Source of the DNA: Dryocola sp031988645
GTDB lineage: Bacteria; Pseudomonadota; Gammaproteobacteria; Enterobacterales; Enterobacteriaceae
DNA: 64,000 nucleotides
Direction: 5' to 3'
NCBI RefSeq assembly: GCF_051307045.1
Contig: NZ_CP150452.1
Coordinates: forward strand, 2,294,001 to 2,358,000
Within the stretch, counting starts at the first letter, position 1. Each line of letters begins with the position of its first letter. The translations under genes were made by a program, and so were the position numbers. The notes below the pieces were generated by a model. It ran no database searches and had not been told where the DNA came from. It saw only the letters and a program-made list of their open reading frames with translations. This document shows positions 1 to 8,697 of the stretch, piece by piece.

Positions 1-1
1 G

Positions 2-454
2 GCGGAAAAAGCGCAGCAGGCAGAGGCTACGGAAACCACAGCTGCCGATCCGCGTAAAGCCGCGGTCGAAGCGGCTATCGCCCGCGCCAAAGCGCGTAAA
101 GCGGCTCAGGCGGGTAACGAAAGCGAAACCGTCGCCCAGGCCGCGCCTGTCGAACCGGTTGACCCGCGTAAGGCAGCAGTCGAAGCGGCTATCGCCCGAG
201 CCAAAGCGCGTAAAGCGGCGCAGGCAAACAGCGAACCTGTCGCAGATGCCGCGCCTGCCGAGCCGGTTGATCCGCGCAAGGCCGCCGTCGAAGCCGCTAT
301 CGCCCGCGCCAAAGCGCGTAAAGCGGCTCAGCAGGAACAGGCCGTTGCAGCAGGTTCCACAGAAGAACAAGACCCAAGAAAAGCGGCTGTCGCTGCGGCC
401 ATCGCCCGCGTACAGGCACGTAAAGCCGCTCAGCAGATGGCGCCAGAGGATTAA
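2..454 (+). CDS. rsxC: RsxC C-terminal part (truncated by window edge)
   Basis: This is the open 3' end of RsxC, the NADH- and 4Fe-4S-binding subunit of the Rsx/Rnf membrane electron-transfer complex that keeps SoxR reduced. Only the Ala/Lys-rich C-terminal tail is present. It is built of repeats starting with DPRKAAV and containing AIARAKARKAAQ. The frame is open from the first full codon to TAA at 452-454, and rsxD starts on the very next base. The catalytic and Fe-S domains lie upstream of the window. The identification rests on this tail plus the rsxD-rsxG-rsxE-nth order that follows. Confidence 0.9.
   Translation, partial: AEKAQQAEATETTAADPRKAAVEAAIARAKARKAAQAGNESETVAQAAPVEPVDPRKAAVEAAIARAKARKAAQANSEPVADAAPAEPVDPRKAAVEAAIARAKARKAAQQEQAVAAGSTEEQDPRKAAVAAAIARVQARKAAQQMAPED
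47..442 (+). repeat. Four in-frame tandem repeats in the RsxC tail
   Basis: Four units start with codons for DPRKAAV at positions 47, 161, 269 and 371. Spacings are 38, 36 and 34 codons. Each unit has an almost constant helix-forming core of about 21 residues, followed by a variable acidic or Pro-rich linker. The last unit is the most diverged (AIARVQARKAAQ). Repeat number in the RsxC tail varies between enterobacteria. Confidence 0.85.
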
Positions 455-1507
455 ATGGTTTTTAAAATCGCAAGCTCTCCCTATACCCACAACCAGCGCA
501 GCACCTCAAGGATCATGCTGCTGGTGACCTACGCCGCCCTGCCGGGCATCGCAGCGCTGTGCTTCTGGTTCGGCTGGGGTAGCCTGATTCAAATCGCCCT
601 GGGCATTCTCAGCGCGGTGGCGGCTGAAGCGCTGGTGGTCAAGCTGCGCAAGCAGTCGCTGCGTCTTACCCTTGGCGATAATTCTGCCGCGCTGACCGGC
701 CTGCTGCTGGGGATCAGCCTTCCCCCGCTGGCGCCCTGGTGGATGATAATTCTCGGGACGGTTTTTGCGGTGATTATCGCAAAACAGCTCTATGGCGGCC
801 TGGGCCATAACCCCTTTAATCCGGCGATGGTTGGCTACGTTGTGCTGCTAATCGCCTTCCCGGTGCAAATGACCTCATGGCTGCCGCCGCAGTCTATCGC
901 CGCTACGGTGCCGGGCTTTACCGACGTGCTGCACGTTATCTTCACCGGCAGCACGGCCGCGGGCGATACCATGACGCAGCTGCGCATCGGCGTGGACGGC
1001 ATCAGCCAGGCTACGCCGCTCGATACTTTTAAAACGGGCATTCACGCGGGCCGTCAGGCTGCGGATTTGCTCAATACCCCGATTTACGGCGGCGTGCTGG
1101 CAGGACTTGGCTGGCAGTGGGTTAACGTGGCGTTTATGGCGGGCGGCGTTTTCCTGCTGTGGCGCGGCACTATCCGCTGGCATATTCCGGCCAGTTTCCT
1201 GCTGACGCTGACCCTTTGCGCCACGCTCGGCTGGCTGCTTGCGCCGGAAAAATGCGTTTCGCCTGCGGTGCATCTTTTCTCCGGCGCGACGATGTTCGGG
1301 GCTTTCTTTATTCTTACCGACCCGGTTACCGCCTCGACAACCAACCGCGGGCGCCTGCTGTTTGGCGCGCTGGCCGGTTTGCTGGTCTGGCTGATCCGCA
1401 CCTGGGGCGGCTATCCCGACGGGGTGGCCTTTGCGGTGCTGCTGGCGAACATCACCGTGCCGCTAATTGACTACTACACTCGTCCGCGCGTCTACGGCCA
1501 TCGTTAA
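455..1507 (+). CDS. rsxD: Rsx complex subunit RsxD (RnfD family)
   Basis: This is a polytopic inner-membrane subunit of the Rsx electron-transport complex, 350 aa (352 in E. coli). The covalent FMN site is recognisable as Thr187 in DGISQATPLDTFK. A second conserved segment, SGATMFGAFFILTDPVTAS, lies near residue 280. The ATG follows the rsxC stop directly, with no gap. rsxG begins 9 bases after the stop, so rsxCDGE and nth form a compact operon. Confidence 0.96.
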   Translation: MVFKIASSPYTHNQRSTSRIMLLVTYAALPGIAALCFWFGWGSLIQIALGILSAVAAEALVVKLRKQSLRLTLGDNSAALTGLLLGISLPPLAPWWMIILGTVFAVIIAKQLYGGLGHNPFNPAMVGYVVLLIAFPVQMTSWLPPQSIAATVPGFTDVLHVIFTGSTAAGDTMTQLRIGVDGISQATPLDTFKTGIHAGRQAADLLNTPIYGGVLAGLGWQWVNVAFMAGGVFLLWRGTIRWHIPASFLLTLTLCATLGWLLAPEKCVSPAVHLFSGATMFGAFFILTDPVTASTTNRGRLLFGALAGLLVWLIRTWGGYPDGVAFAVLLANITVPLIDYYTRPRVYGHR

Positions 1508-1516
1508 GGAATCGTC

Positions 1517-2143
1517 ATGCTGAAAACAATGCAAAAACATGGCGTTACGCTGGCGATTTTCGCCGCGCTGGCCACCGGCCTCACCGCGGTGGTTAACGAG
1601 CTGACCAAACCGACTATCGATCGCCAGGCCGCGCTGCAGCAAAAATTATTGTTCGATCAGGTTTTACCTGCCGACATGTACGACAACGACATCCAGCAGA
1701 GCTGCGTCCTCGTCAACGACCCGCAGATCGGCGCGGGCGACCGCCGGGTATACGTGGCGCGTAAAGGCGATGAGCCCGTCGCCGCGGTGATGGAAGTTAC
1801 CGCTCCCGACGGCTATTCCGGCGCAATCCAGCTGCTGGTGGGCGCCGATTTCAACGGCAAAGTGCTGGGCACCCGCGTGACCGAACATCATGAGACGCCG
1901 GGGCTTGGCGATAAAATCGAACTTCGCCTGAGCGACTGGATAACCCATTTCTCGGGCAGAACCATCCAGGGCGCGGACGACGCCGCCTGGGCGGTGAAGA
2001 AAGACGGCGGACAGTTCGATCAGTTTACCGGCGCGACCATTACGCCGCGCGCGGTAGTCAACGCCGTTAAGCGCGCGGGGCTTTTCGCTGAAACGCTGCC
2101 GCCTCGTCTGGCGCAGTTCCCCTCCTGTGGAGCACAACCATGA
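1517..2143 (+). CDS. rsxG: Rsx complex subunit RsxG (RnfG family)
   Basis: This is a periplasm-exposed flavoprotein subunit of the Rsx complex, 208 aa, with one N-terminal membrane anchor (about residues 9-28). The FMN attachment motif TGAT (Thr174) lies in DQFTGATITPRAVV and matches the S/T-G-A-T signature of RnfG/NqrC. GGAATCGTC precedes the ATG as a ribosome-binding site. The stop overlaps the rsxE start by 4 bases (ATGA), which suggests translational coupling. Confidence 0.96.
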   Translation: MLKTMQKHGVTLAIFAALATGLTAVVNELTKPTIDRQAALQQKLLFDQVLPADMYDNDIQQSCVLVNDPQIGAGDRRVYVARKGDEPVAAVMEVTAPDGYSGAIQLLVGADFNGKVLGTRVTEHHETPGLGDKIELRLSDWITHFSGRTIQGADDAAWAVKKDGGQFDQFTGATITPRAVVNAVKRAGLFAETLPPRLAQFPSCGAQP

Positions 2144-2826
2144 GCGATGTAAAAGACGTTATCGTACAGGGGTTATGGAAGAATAACTCCGCGCTGGTGC
2201 AGCTGCTGGGCATGTGTCCGCTGCTGGCCGTCACCTCGACCGCCACCAACGCGCTTGGGCTCGGCCTTGCGACCACGCTGGTGCTGACGCTGACGAATGC
2301 TGCCGTCTCGGCTATTCGCCGCTGGGCGCCGGACGAAATCCGCATTCCGATTTACGTGATGATCATAGCCTCGGTTGTAAGCACCGTGCAGATGCTTATC
2401 AATGCTTATGCCTACGGCCTTTATCAGTCGCTCGGCATTTTTATTCCGCTCATCGTGACCAACTGTATCGTAATTGGAAGGGCGGAGGCCTTCGCGGCAA
2501 AAAACAGCGTGCCTATGGCGGCGCTTGACGGCCTCGCTATCGGCCTTGGCGCGACCAGCGCCATGTTCGTGCTGGGCTCAGGGCGTGAAATTATCGGCAA
2601 CGGCACCCTGTTTGACGGCGCGGACGCTTTGCTCGGCAGCTGGGCTAAGGCGCTGCGTATTGAGGTGTTCCACACCGATACGCCTTTCCTGCTCGCCATG
2701 CTGCCGCCCGGGGCCTTTATCGGTCTCGGCCTGATGCTGGCGGTGAAGTATCTTATCGATGAAAAAATGAAGGCTCGTCGCGCGGCTAAAAGCGCGGCCG
2801 TGAAAGGAAATGTCCAGCAAATATAA
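2140..2826 (+). CDS. rsxE: Rsx complex subunit RsxE (RnfE family)
   Basis: This is an integral inner-membrane subunit of Rsx/Rnf, 228 aa, with several hydrophobic helices and the family segments NALGLGLATT and LDGLAIGLGATSAMFVLGSGRE. It probably helps form the electron path across the membrane with RsxA. It starts inside the rsxG stop (ATGA) and is followed 9 bases later by nth, as in E. coli. Confidence 0.96.
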   Translation: MSDVKDVIVQGLWKNNSALVQLLGMCPLLAVTSTATNALGLGLATTLVLTLTNAAVSAIRRWAPDEIRIPIYVMIIASVVSTVQMLINAYAYGLYQSLGIFIPLIVTNCIVIGRAEAFAAKNSVPMAALDGLAIGLGATSAMFVLGSGREIIGNGTLFDGADALLGSWAKALRIEVFHTDTPFLLAMLPPGAFIGLGLMLAVKYLIDEKMKARRAAKSAAVKGNVQQI

Positions 2827-2835
2827 GGAAGCCCG

Positions 2836-3471
2836 ATGAACAAAGCCAAACGCCTGGAGATCCTCTCGCGTCTGCGTGCCGACAACCCCAGCCCCACTAC
2901 CGAGCTGCAGTTCAGCTCGCCTTTCGAGCTGCTGATCGCCGTGCTGCTTTCAGCGCAGGCGACGGACGTGAGCGTAAATAAGGCCACGGCGAAGCTCTAT
3001 CCGGTAGCCAACACGCCGCAGGCGATGCTGGATTTGGGCGTGGAGGGCGTGAAGTCTTATATCAAGACCATCGGCCTGTTTAACAGCAAAGCGGAAAACG
3101 TCATTAAAACCTGCCGCATGCTGCTGGAGCTGCACCATGGCGAAGTGCCGGAAGACCGTGCGGCGCTGGAAGCGCTGCCGGGCGTCGGCCGCAAAACGGC
3201 CAACGTGGTGCTGAACACCGCCTTCGGCTGGCCGACAATCGCCGTGGATACGCATATTTTCCGCGTCTGTAACCGCACCAACTTTGCTCCGGGCAAAAAC
3301 GTGGAGCAGGTGGAAGAAAAACTGCTTAAGGTCGTTCCTGCGGAATTTAAAGTCGACTGCCACCACTGGCTGATTTTGCATGGCCGCTATACCTGCGTCG
3401 CCCGCAAGCCGCGCTGCGGCTCGTGCATCATCGAAGATCTGTGCGAATATAAAGACAAAACCGAGTTTTGA
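2836..3471 (+). CDS. nth: Endonuclease III (DNA glycosylase/AP lyase)
   Basis: This bifunctional glycosylase and beta-lyase removes oxidised pyrimidines in base-excision repair. It is 211 aa, the E. coli length. The helix-hairpin-helix LPGVGRKTANVVL carries catalytic Lys120, and Asp138 lies in VDTHIFRV. The C-terminal cysteines (C-x6-C-x2-C-x5-C, around CVARKPRCGSCIIEDLC) ligate a 4Fe-4S cluster. It is the last gene of the rsx operon. Confidence 0.97.
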   Translation: MNKAKRLEILSRLRADNPSPTTELQFSSPFELLIAVLLSAQATDVSVNKATAKLYPVANTPQAMLDLGVEGVKSYIKTIGLFNSKAENVIKTCRMLLELHHGEVPEDRAALEALPGVGRKTANVVLNTAFGWPTIAVDTHIFRVCNRTNFAPGKNVEQVEEKLLKVVPAEFKVDCHHWLILHGRYTCVARKPRCGSCIIEDLCEYKDKTEF

Positions 3472-3482
3472 TCTCCTCTCTT

Positions 3483-3502
3483 CCCGCCAGATAGCTGGCG
3501 GG
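3483..3502 (+). terminator. Hairpin after nth
   Basis: A perfect 8-bp stem (CCCGCCAG / CTGGCGGG) with an ATAG loop lies 11 bases past the nth stop. It is followed by a GC-rich stretch rather than a T-run, so it is a weak intrinsic terminator or an mRNA-stabilising hairpin. Confidence 0.4.
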
Positions 3503-3650
3503 GCCGTCGCCCCATCCTTAATCCCTACCGTAAATACGCCATTTAACAACAATTTATTCCATAAATCCCCGCCATGATGCTTATAAGCTGTGGTTGATAA
3601 TCGCTTCAGCAGGTTAATCATTTTTTTACGATGAGAATTTTCTATAAATT

Positions 3651-3666
3651 TGTGATGCAGATCACT
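3651..3666 (+). promoter_or_regulatory. CRP site upstream of dtpA
   Basis: TGTGATGCAGATCACT matches the CRP consensus TGTGA-N6-TCACA in nine of ten conserved positions, with an AT-rich flank. It sits in the 616-base gap between nth and dtpA, about 420 bases before the dtpA start. I see no other gene in this gap. Long leaders and remote sites are usual for dtpA, so cAMP-CRP control is a reasonable inference. Confidence 0.55.
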
Positions 3667-4087
3667 TTGATAACATGACGTTAATTTTTGGTCACTTTTT
3701 TGTCGATAACCCTTTGCGATCTTTAGCGATACACGATCTTAACCAATACATTAAACTGGATGTTTCTTAATGAATGGTCCATATCACTGCTTTTTTGGCT
3801 AAACAGCAGGATATATGCCCAAACGAGCTTCGCCTGCGCGTCCGGAAAGATATTTAGTCGGTAAAAATTCGATTATTAAAATTTAACGCTGAATAACAAT
3901 TGCGTCTAAAGGGCATTATCCCGCCGCAGATATATGTAACAGGGTATTACAAACCCCTTGCCTGACGCAGCCAGATAGTGAACATTACCCGCCGTTTCCC
4001 CCTCCCTTAATAACAATAAAGTGAATGCCAGCGGGCATCACGCTTATAAAACTCCTGTTAAATTGGGATGTAAAAAAAGAGGTATAT

Positions 4088-5590
4088 GTGTCGACTGCAA
4101 ACAATAAACCAGCAGAAAGCGTTAGCCTGAACGCTTTCAAACAACCGAAATCGTTTTATCTGATTTTCTCAATCGAACTTTGGGAACGTTTTGGTTTCTA
4201 TGGCCTACAGGGCATTATGGCCGTGTACCTGGTCAAAATGCTTGGCATGTCCGAAGCGGACTCCATCACGCTGTTCTCATCCTTTAGCGCGCTGGTTTAC
4301 GGCATGGTCGCTATCGGCGGCTGGCTGGGTGACAAAGTTCTCGGCACCAAACGCGTCATCGTGCTCGGTACTATCGTACTGGCCGTTGGCTACGCGCTTG
4401 TCGCTTTCTCCGGCCACAATGCCGGCATCGTTTATATGGGTATGGCGACTATCGCCGTAGGTAACGGCCTGTTTAAGGCTAACCCTTCCTCCCTGCTTTC
4501 CACCTGCTATGAGAAAGATGACCCGCGTCTTGATGGCGCCTTTACCATGTACTACATGTCCATCAACATCGGCTCCTTCTTCTCCATGCTGGCGACGCCG
4601 TGGCTTGCCGCGAAGTTCGGCTGGAGCGTCGCATTCTCGCTGAGCTTTGTGGGCATGCTGATTACGCTTGTGAACTTCATGTTCTGCAAAAAATGGGTTA
4701 AAGACTACGGTTCCAAACCTGACTTTGAGCCGGTTCACTTCGGTAAGCTTGCTGCCACTATCGCCGGCGTCGTTATTCTGGCGACCGTCGCTACCTGGCT
4801 GCTGCACAACCAGGGCATCGCGCGCATGGTGCTGGGCGTGGTTGCGCTGGGCATCGTGATTATCTTCGCGAAAGAAGCTATCGCCATGAAAGACGCCGCG
4901 CGCCGTAAGATGATCGTAGCGTTCGTACTGATGATGCAGGCCATCGTTTTCTTCGTGCTCTACAGCCAGATGCCGACGTCCCTGAACTTCTTTGCTATCC
5001 GCAACGTTGAGCATGCCATTTTAGGCATCACCTTCCAGCCGGAGCAGTTCCAGGCGCTGAACCCGTTCTGGATTATGATCGGCAGCCCTATTCTTGCCGC
5101 TATCTATAACAAGATGGGCGACCGTCTGCCGATGCCGCACAAGTTCGCTATCGGCATGGCGCTGTGCTCCATGGCGTTCCTCGTGCTGCCGCTGGGCGCA
5201 AAATTCGCCTCCGAGGCGGGTATCGTTTCCGTAAGCTGGCTGGTGCTGAGCTACGCGCTGCAGAGCATCGGCGAGCTGATGATTTCCGGTCTGGGTCTGG
5301 CAATGGTTGCGCAGCTGGTTCCGCAGCGCCTGATGGGCTTCATCATGGGCAGCTGGTTCCTGACTACCGCTGGCGCTGCCATCATCGCCGGTAAGGTCGC
5401 CAACCTGATGGCCGTGCCTGAGAACGTTACCGATCCGCTGCAGTCGCTTGCCGTGTATGGCCATGTCTTTATGCAGATTGGTATCGCGACCGCCGTTATC
5501 GCCGTGCTGATGTTTGCCATCGCGCCGAAGCTGAACCGCATGACGCACAGCGAAGAGATCGAAACCGCGAAGAAAACCGTCACCGCGTAA
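4088..5590 (+). CDS. dtpA: Di/tripeptide permease A (POT/PTR family)
   Basis: This is a proton-coupled di- and tripeptide importer of the inner membrane (also called TppB). From the GTG at 4088 it is 500 aa, the E. coli DtpA length, and starts (M)STANNKPAESVSLNAF. AAAAGAGG lies 5 bases before this GTG. An ATG 63 bases upstream would add a peptide absent from the family, so I rejected it. The POT signature ELWERFGFYG lies near residue 33, and about 14 membrane helices can be followed. Confidence 0.96.
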   Translation: MSTANNKPAESVSLNAFKQPKSFYLIFSIELWERFGFYGLQGIMAVYLVKMLGMSEADSITLFSSFSALVYGMVAIGGWLGDKVLGTKRVIVLGTIVLAVGYALVAFSGHNAGIVYMGMATIAVGNGLFKANPSSLLSTCYEKDDPRLDGAFTMYYMSINIGSFFSMLATPWLAAKFGWSVAFSLSFVGMLITLVNFMFCKKWVKDYGSKPDFEPVHFGKLAATIAGVVILATVATWLLHNQGIARMVLGVVALGIVIIFAKEAIAMKDAARRKMIVAFVLMMQAIVFFVLYSQMPTSLNFFAIRNVEHAILGITFQPEQFQALNPFWIMIGSPILAAIYNKMGDRLPMPHKFAIGMALCSMAFLVLPLGAKFASEAGIVSVSWLVLSYALQSIGELMISGLGLAMVAQLVPQRLMGFIMGSWFLTTAGAAIIAGKVANLMAVPENVTDPLQSLAVYGHVFMQIGIATAVIAVLMFAIAPKLNRMTHSEEIETAKKTVTA

Positions 5591-5614
5591 TGTAGCGGGA
5601 AACATTTGATTTTC

Positions 5615-5648
5615 AGCCGTTAGCTTCACCGCTAACGGCTTTTTTTTT
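5615..5648 (+). terminator. Intrinsic terminator of dtpA
   Basis: AGCCGTTAGC / GCTAACGGCT, a 10-bp perfect stem with a 6-base loop, is followed by eight T. It lies 24 bases after the dtpA stop. Confidence 0.9.
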
Positions 5649-5699
5649 ACCTGTATGAGGACTACCATAGGTTATCTTAGCGCCCACAGGAGTTTAGAA

Positions 5700-6302
5700 A
5701 TGAAACTGTATTATAAAGCCGGTGCCTGTTCCCTTTCCCCCCACATTATCCTGCGCGAAACCGGCGTTGATTTTTCACTGGTAAAAGTCGATTTAGCGGC
5801 CAAAAAAACGGAAGCGGGCGACGACTATCTGGAAATTAACGCCAAGGGCCAGGTGCCGGCGCTGGTGCTTGATGACGGGTCGCTGCTCACCGAAGGCGTC
5901 GCTATCGTACAGTTCCTTGCGGATAAGGTGCCCGACCGCCAGCTTCTCGCCCCCGCCGGCAGCATGACGCGCTACCACACGCTGGAATGGCTGAACTACA
6001 TCGCCTCCGAGCTGCATAAAGGCTTCAGCCCGCTGTTCAACCCGGCCACCCCTGACGAGTACAAGGCGATTGCCCGTAAGGCGCTTGAGAAGAAGCTGCA
6101 GTATGTGAATGAAGAGCTCAACGATAAGCAGTGGCTGATGGGGCTGCGCTTTAGCGTGGCGGATGCCTACCTGTTTACCGTACTGCGCTGGGCATACGGC
6201 GTTAAGCTTGAGATGAGCGGCCTGAGCAACATCGAGGCGTTTATGGAGCGCATAAAGGCGCGTCCTGCCGTTGCGGCGGCGCTTGCCGCGGAAGGTTTAT
6301 AG
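5700..6302 (+). CDS. gstA: Glutathione S-transferase A
   Basis: This cytosolic beta-class glutathione transferase is 200 aa. The thioredoxin-like N-terminal domain starts MKLYYKAGACSLSPH; Cys10 and His106-type residues are the conserved glutathione contacts of this class. The helical C-terminal domain follows. The ATG at 5700 has AGGAG 8 bases upstream. A longer frame from 5655 lacks support. It converges on pdxY across a shared terminator. Confidence 0.95.
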   Translation: MKLYYKAGACSLSPHIILRETGVDFSLVKVDLAAKKTEAGDDYLEINAKGQVPALVLDDGSLLTEGVAIVQFLADKVPDRQLLAPAGSMTRYHTLEWLNYIASELHKGFSPLFNPATPDEYKAIARKALEKKLQYVNEELNDKQWLMGLRFSVADAYLFTVLRWAYGVKLEMSGLSNIEAFMERIKARPAVAAALAAEGL

Positions 6303-6305
6303 TAA

Positions 6306-6334
6306 AACGCCCTCGATACGAGGGCGTTATTTTT
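6306..6334. terminator. Bidirectional terminator between gstA and pdxY
   Basis: A 10-bp stem (AACGCCCTCG / CGAGGGCGTT) with a 3-base loop is followed by ATTTTT on the plus strand. It also serves pdxY on the other strand, whose stop lies inside its 3' flank. Confidence 0.8.
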
Positions 6335-7193
6335 ACAGCTTAACCGCCGTAAAATAGTGTTCAGGCTTCGCAATGCCTTCCTGAGCCGCCACCAGCTGCA
6401 GCTCGTACTCGCCCATTTTTTTAGTCATCGCCATCACGTCGTATACCGCGGCGGTAACGTGCTCCAGCGCTTCGCGCAGCGTGGCGCCCTGCAGCAGCTT
6501 AACCAGCAGCAGGCCGCTGGTGACGTCGCCCACGCCCACCGGCTGGCGCTCGCCAAAGTCCACCAGCGGACGATGGATATGCCAGGCTTCCTGCGCCGTC
6601 ACCAGCAGCATTTCAAAGCGATCCTGCTGATAGCCCGCTCGCGCCAGGTGTTTCACCAGCACAATTTGCGGCCCCCGGGCGATAAGCTCGCGTGCGGTGC
6701 TCACCGCTTCGTCAACCGAGTTCACGGCGTGGCCGCTTAAAATCTCAAGCTCCAGCAGGTTAGGCGCGATAATGTCGCTTGCGGGCAAAGCGCAGCGCGT
6801 ATGAAACTCTGCGACGCCCGGCGCCACGATGCAGCCTTTTTCCGGATGCCCCATTACCGGATCGCAGAAGTACTTCGCGTTCGGATTCGCCGCCTTCACC
6901 TGACGAACGATGGACAGGATATGCTCGCCCTGCTCGGCCGAGCCCAGATAGCCGCTCAGCACCGCATCGCAGCGCTGCAGCTGACCGATATCCGCAATCC
7001 CCTGTACGATGTCGCTGAGGTGGCTGGCAGGCATCACGCTGCCGGTCCACTTCCCGTACTGGGTGTGATTGGAAAACTGCACCGTATTCAACGGCCAGAC
7101 GTTGGCGCCCAGCCGGCGCATCGGGAATTCGGCGGCGCTGTTGCCCGCGTGACCGAATACCACATGAGACTGGATGGCAAGGATATTTTTCAT
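6333..7193 (-). CDS. pdxY: Pyridoxal kinase 2
   Basis: This salvage kinase phosphorylates pyridoxal to PLP. It is 286 aa (287 in E. coli). It has the ribokinase-like fold, with the substrate end QSHVVFGHAGNSAAEFPM at the N-terminus and the GVGDVTSGLLLVKLL anion-hole/ATP motif at about residues 220-234. I chose the ATG giving MKNILAIQSHVV, as in E. coli; a start 39 bases earlier adds unrelated residues. It lies downstream of tyrS and pdxH in the same direction, probably read from the pdxH-tyrS-pdxY unit. Confidence 0.95.
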   Translation of the reverse strand: MKNILAIQSHVVFGHAGNSAAEFPMRRLGANVWPLNTVQFSNHTQYGKWTGSVMPASHLSDIVQGIADIGQLQRCDAVLSGYLGSAEQGEHILSIVRQVKAANPNAKYFCDPVMGHPEKGCIVAPGVAEFHTRCALPASDIIAPNLLELEILSGHAVNSVDEAVSTARELIARGPQIVLVKHLARAGYQQDRFEMLLVTAQEAWHIHRPLVDFGERQPVGVGDVTSGLLLVKLLQGATLREALEHVTAAVYDVMAMTKKMGEYELQLVAAQEGIAKPEHYFTAVKL

Positions 7194-7230
7194 TTCTAAT
7201 CCGGATGGAACAACAGCTGTTGTGTGTGGC

Positions 7231-7266
7231 AAAAATAAAGGGCGCGGATTGCAGTCCGGCGCCCTT
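7231..7266 (-). terminator. Hairpin between tyrS and pdxY
   Basis: On the minus strand, AAGGGCGCCGGA and TCCGCGCCCTT form an imperfect stem followed by TATTTTTG, just after the tyrS stop. It is probably a partial terminator that leaves some read-through into pdxY. Confidence 0.7.
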
Positions 7267-7280
7267 CTGGTCTTTCTTAA

Positions 7281-8555
7281 TTACTTCCAGCAGACGAGGC
7301 AGTAATTTTTCTTACCCCGGCGCAGCAGGGTGTAACGGTTGAACAGAATATCGCCCCCGGCAAAGGTGTATTCCGGGTCCGCCTGCTTCTCGCCGTTGAT
7401 GGTAATAGCGTTCTGCGCGATGGTTTTACGCGCCTGGCCGCGCGACGGCTGCAGTTCGGAATCAACCAGCGCCTGCTGCAGATCCGCGCCGCGCTCGAGC
7501 TCGACCATTGGCACGCCGTCCTGCGCCAGCTGCGCGAAGTCAGCTTCGGTCAGGTCGCTCAGGTTGCCGTTAAACAGGCTGCTGGTGATGCGCTTAGCCG
7601 CCACCAGGCCCTCTTCGCCGTGCACCAGGCGGGTAACCTGCTCGGCCAGCACGTACTGGGCGCGAGGGGCGCTACCGCTGTTTTTGTCCTCTTCTTCCAG
7701 CGCGTTGATCTCTTCAAGGCTCATGAAGGTAAAGAACTTCAGGAAGCGGTAGACGTCCGCATCCGCGGTGTTGATCCAGAACTGGTAGAACTTGTACGGG
7801 CTGGTTTTCTTCGGATCCAGCCAGACCGCGCCGCCTTCGGTTTTGCCGAATTTGGTGCCGTCGGATTTGGTGATCAGCGGAACGGTCAGACCGAACGCCT
7901 GCTGCTGGTGCAAACGGCGAGTCAGGTCGATACCGGAGGTGATGTTGCCCCACTGATCGGAGCCGCCGATTTGCAGCACCACGCCGTGCAGCTTGTTCAG
8001 GCAGGCAAAATCGTAGCCCTGCAGCAGGTTGTAGGAGAACTCGGTAAAGGAGATGCCCACGTCATCGCGGTTCAGACGCTGTTTCACCGCTTCTTTATTA
8101 ATCATCTGGTTAACGGAGAAGTGCTTGCCGATATCGCGCAGGAAGGTCAGCACGTTCATGTTGCCAAACCAGTCGTAGTTGTTGGCGGCGATGGCGGAGT
8201 TTTCACCGCAGTCGAAATCGAGGAAAGGCGCAACCTGACGGCGAATTTTCTCGACCCACTCCTGCACCGTATCTTCGGTATTGAGCTTGCGCTCAACGGC
8301 CTTAAAGCTCGGATCGCCGATCAGGCCCGTAGCGCCGCCCACCAGCGCTACCGGCTTGTGGCCGGCTTCCTGGAAACGTTTCAGACACAGCAGCGGAACC
8401 AGATGGCCCAAATGCAAGCTGTCAGCGGTAGGATCGAAGCCGCAATAAAGCGCGATTGGCCCTTGCGCCAGACGCTGCGCCAGCGCTTCTTCATCCGTTA
8501 CCTGAGCCACCAGGCCCCGCTCTTGCAATTGTTTTATCAAATTGATGCTTGCCAT
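7281..8555 (-). CDS. tyrS: Tyrosyl-tRNA synthetase
   Basis: This class I aminoacyl-tRNA synthetase charges tRNA-Tyr. It is 424 aa, identical in length to E. coli TyrS. The HIGH-type motif LHLGH is near residue 45, the KMSKS-type motif KFGKT near residue 235, and a C-terminal S4-like RNA-binding domain ends in KNYCLVCWK. The start at 8555 (MASINLIKQLQERG) has GGAG 10 bases upstream. An in-frame extension to 8642 lacks conservation. Confidence 0.97.
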   Translation of the reverse strand: MASINLIKQLQERGLVAQVTDEEALAQRLAQGPIALYCGFDPTADSLHLGHLVPLLCLKRFQEAGHKPVALVGGATGLIGDPSFKAVERKLNTEDTVQEWVEKIRRQVAPFLDFDCGENSAIAANNYDWFGNMNVLTFLRDIGKHFSVNQMINKEAVKQRLNRDDVGISFTEFSYNLLQGYDFACLNKLHGVVLQIGGSDQWGNITSGIDLTRRLHQQQAFGLTVPLITKSDGTKFGKTEGGAVWLDPKKTSPYKFYQFWINTADADVYRFLKFFTFMSLEEINALEEEDKNSGSAPRAQYVLAEQVTRLVHGEEGLVAAKRITSSLFNGNLSDLTEADFAQLAQDGVPMVELERGADLQQALVDSELQPSRGQARKTIAQNAITINGEKQADPEYTFAGGDILFNRYTLLRRGKKNYCLVCWK

Positions 8556-8697
8556 CAAATTCTCCATGTAGTTACGACTGCACCTTTGCCGGTACACGGC
8601 TTTTCGCCCTGTGGCGAAAGGAGTTAATTTCTGAGGGGACATAGAATAAAGCGCCAGCCCACGGAGTGCCAGCGCTTAACGCAATAATTCCTCGGCG

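Noticed and set aside
4025..4087. Longer DtpA starting at an upstream ATG
   Set aside because: The 21 extra residues are absent from E. coli DtpA, while the GTG at 4088 has a good ribosome site and gives the exact family length.
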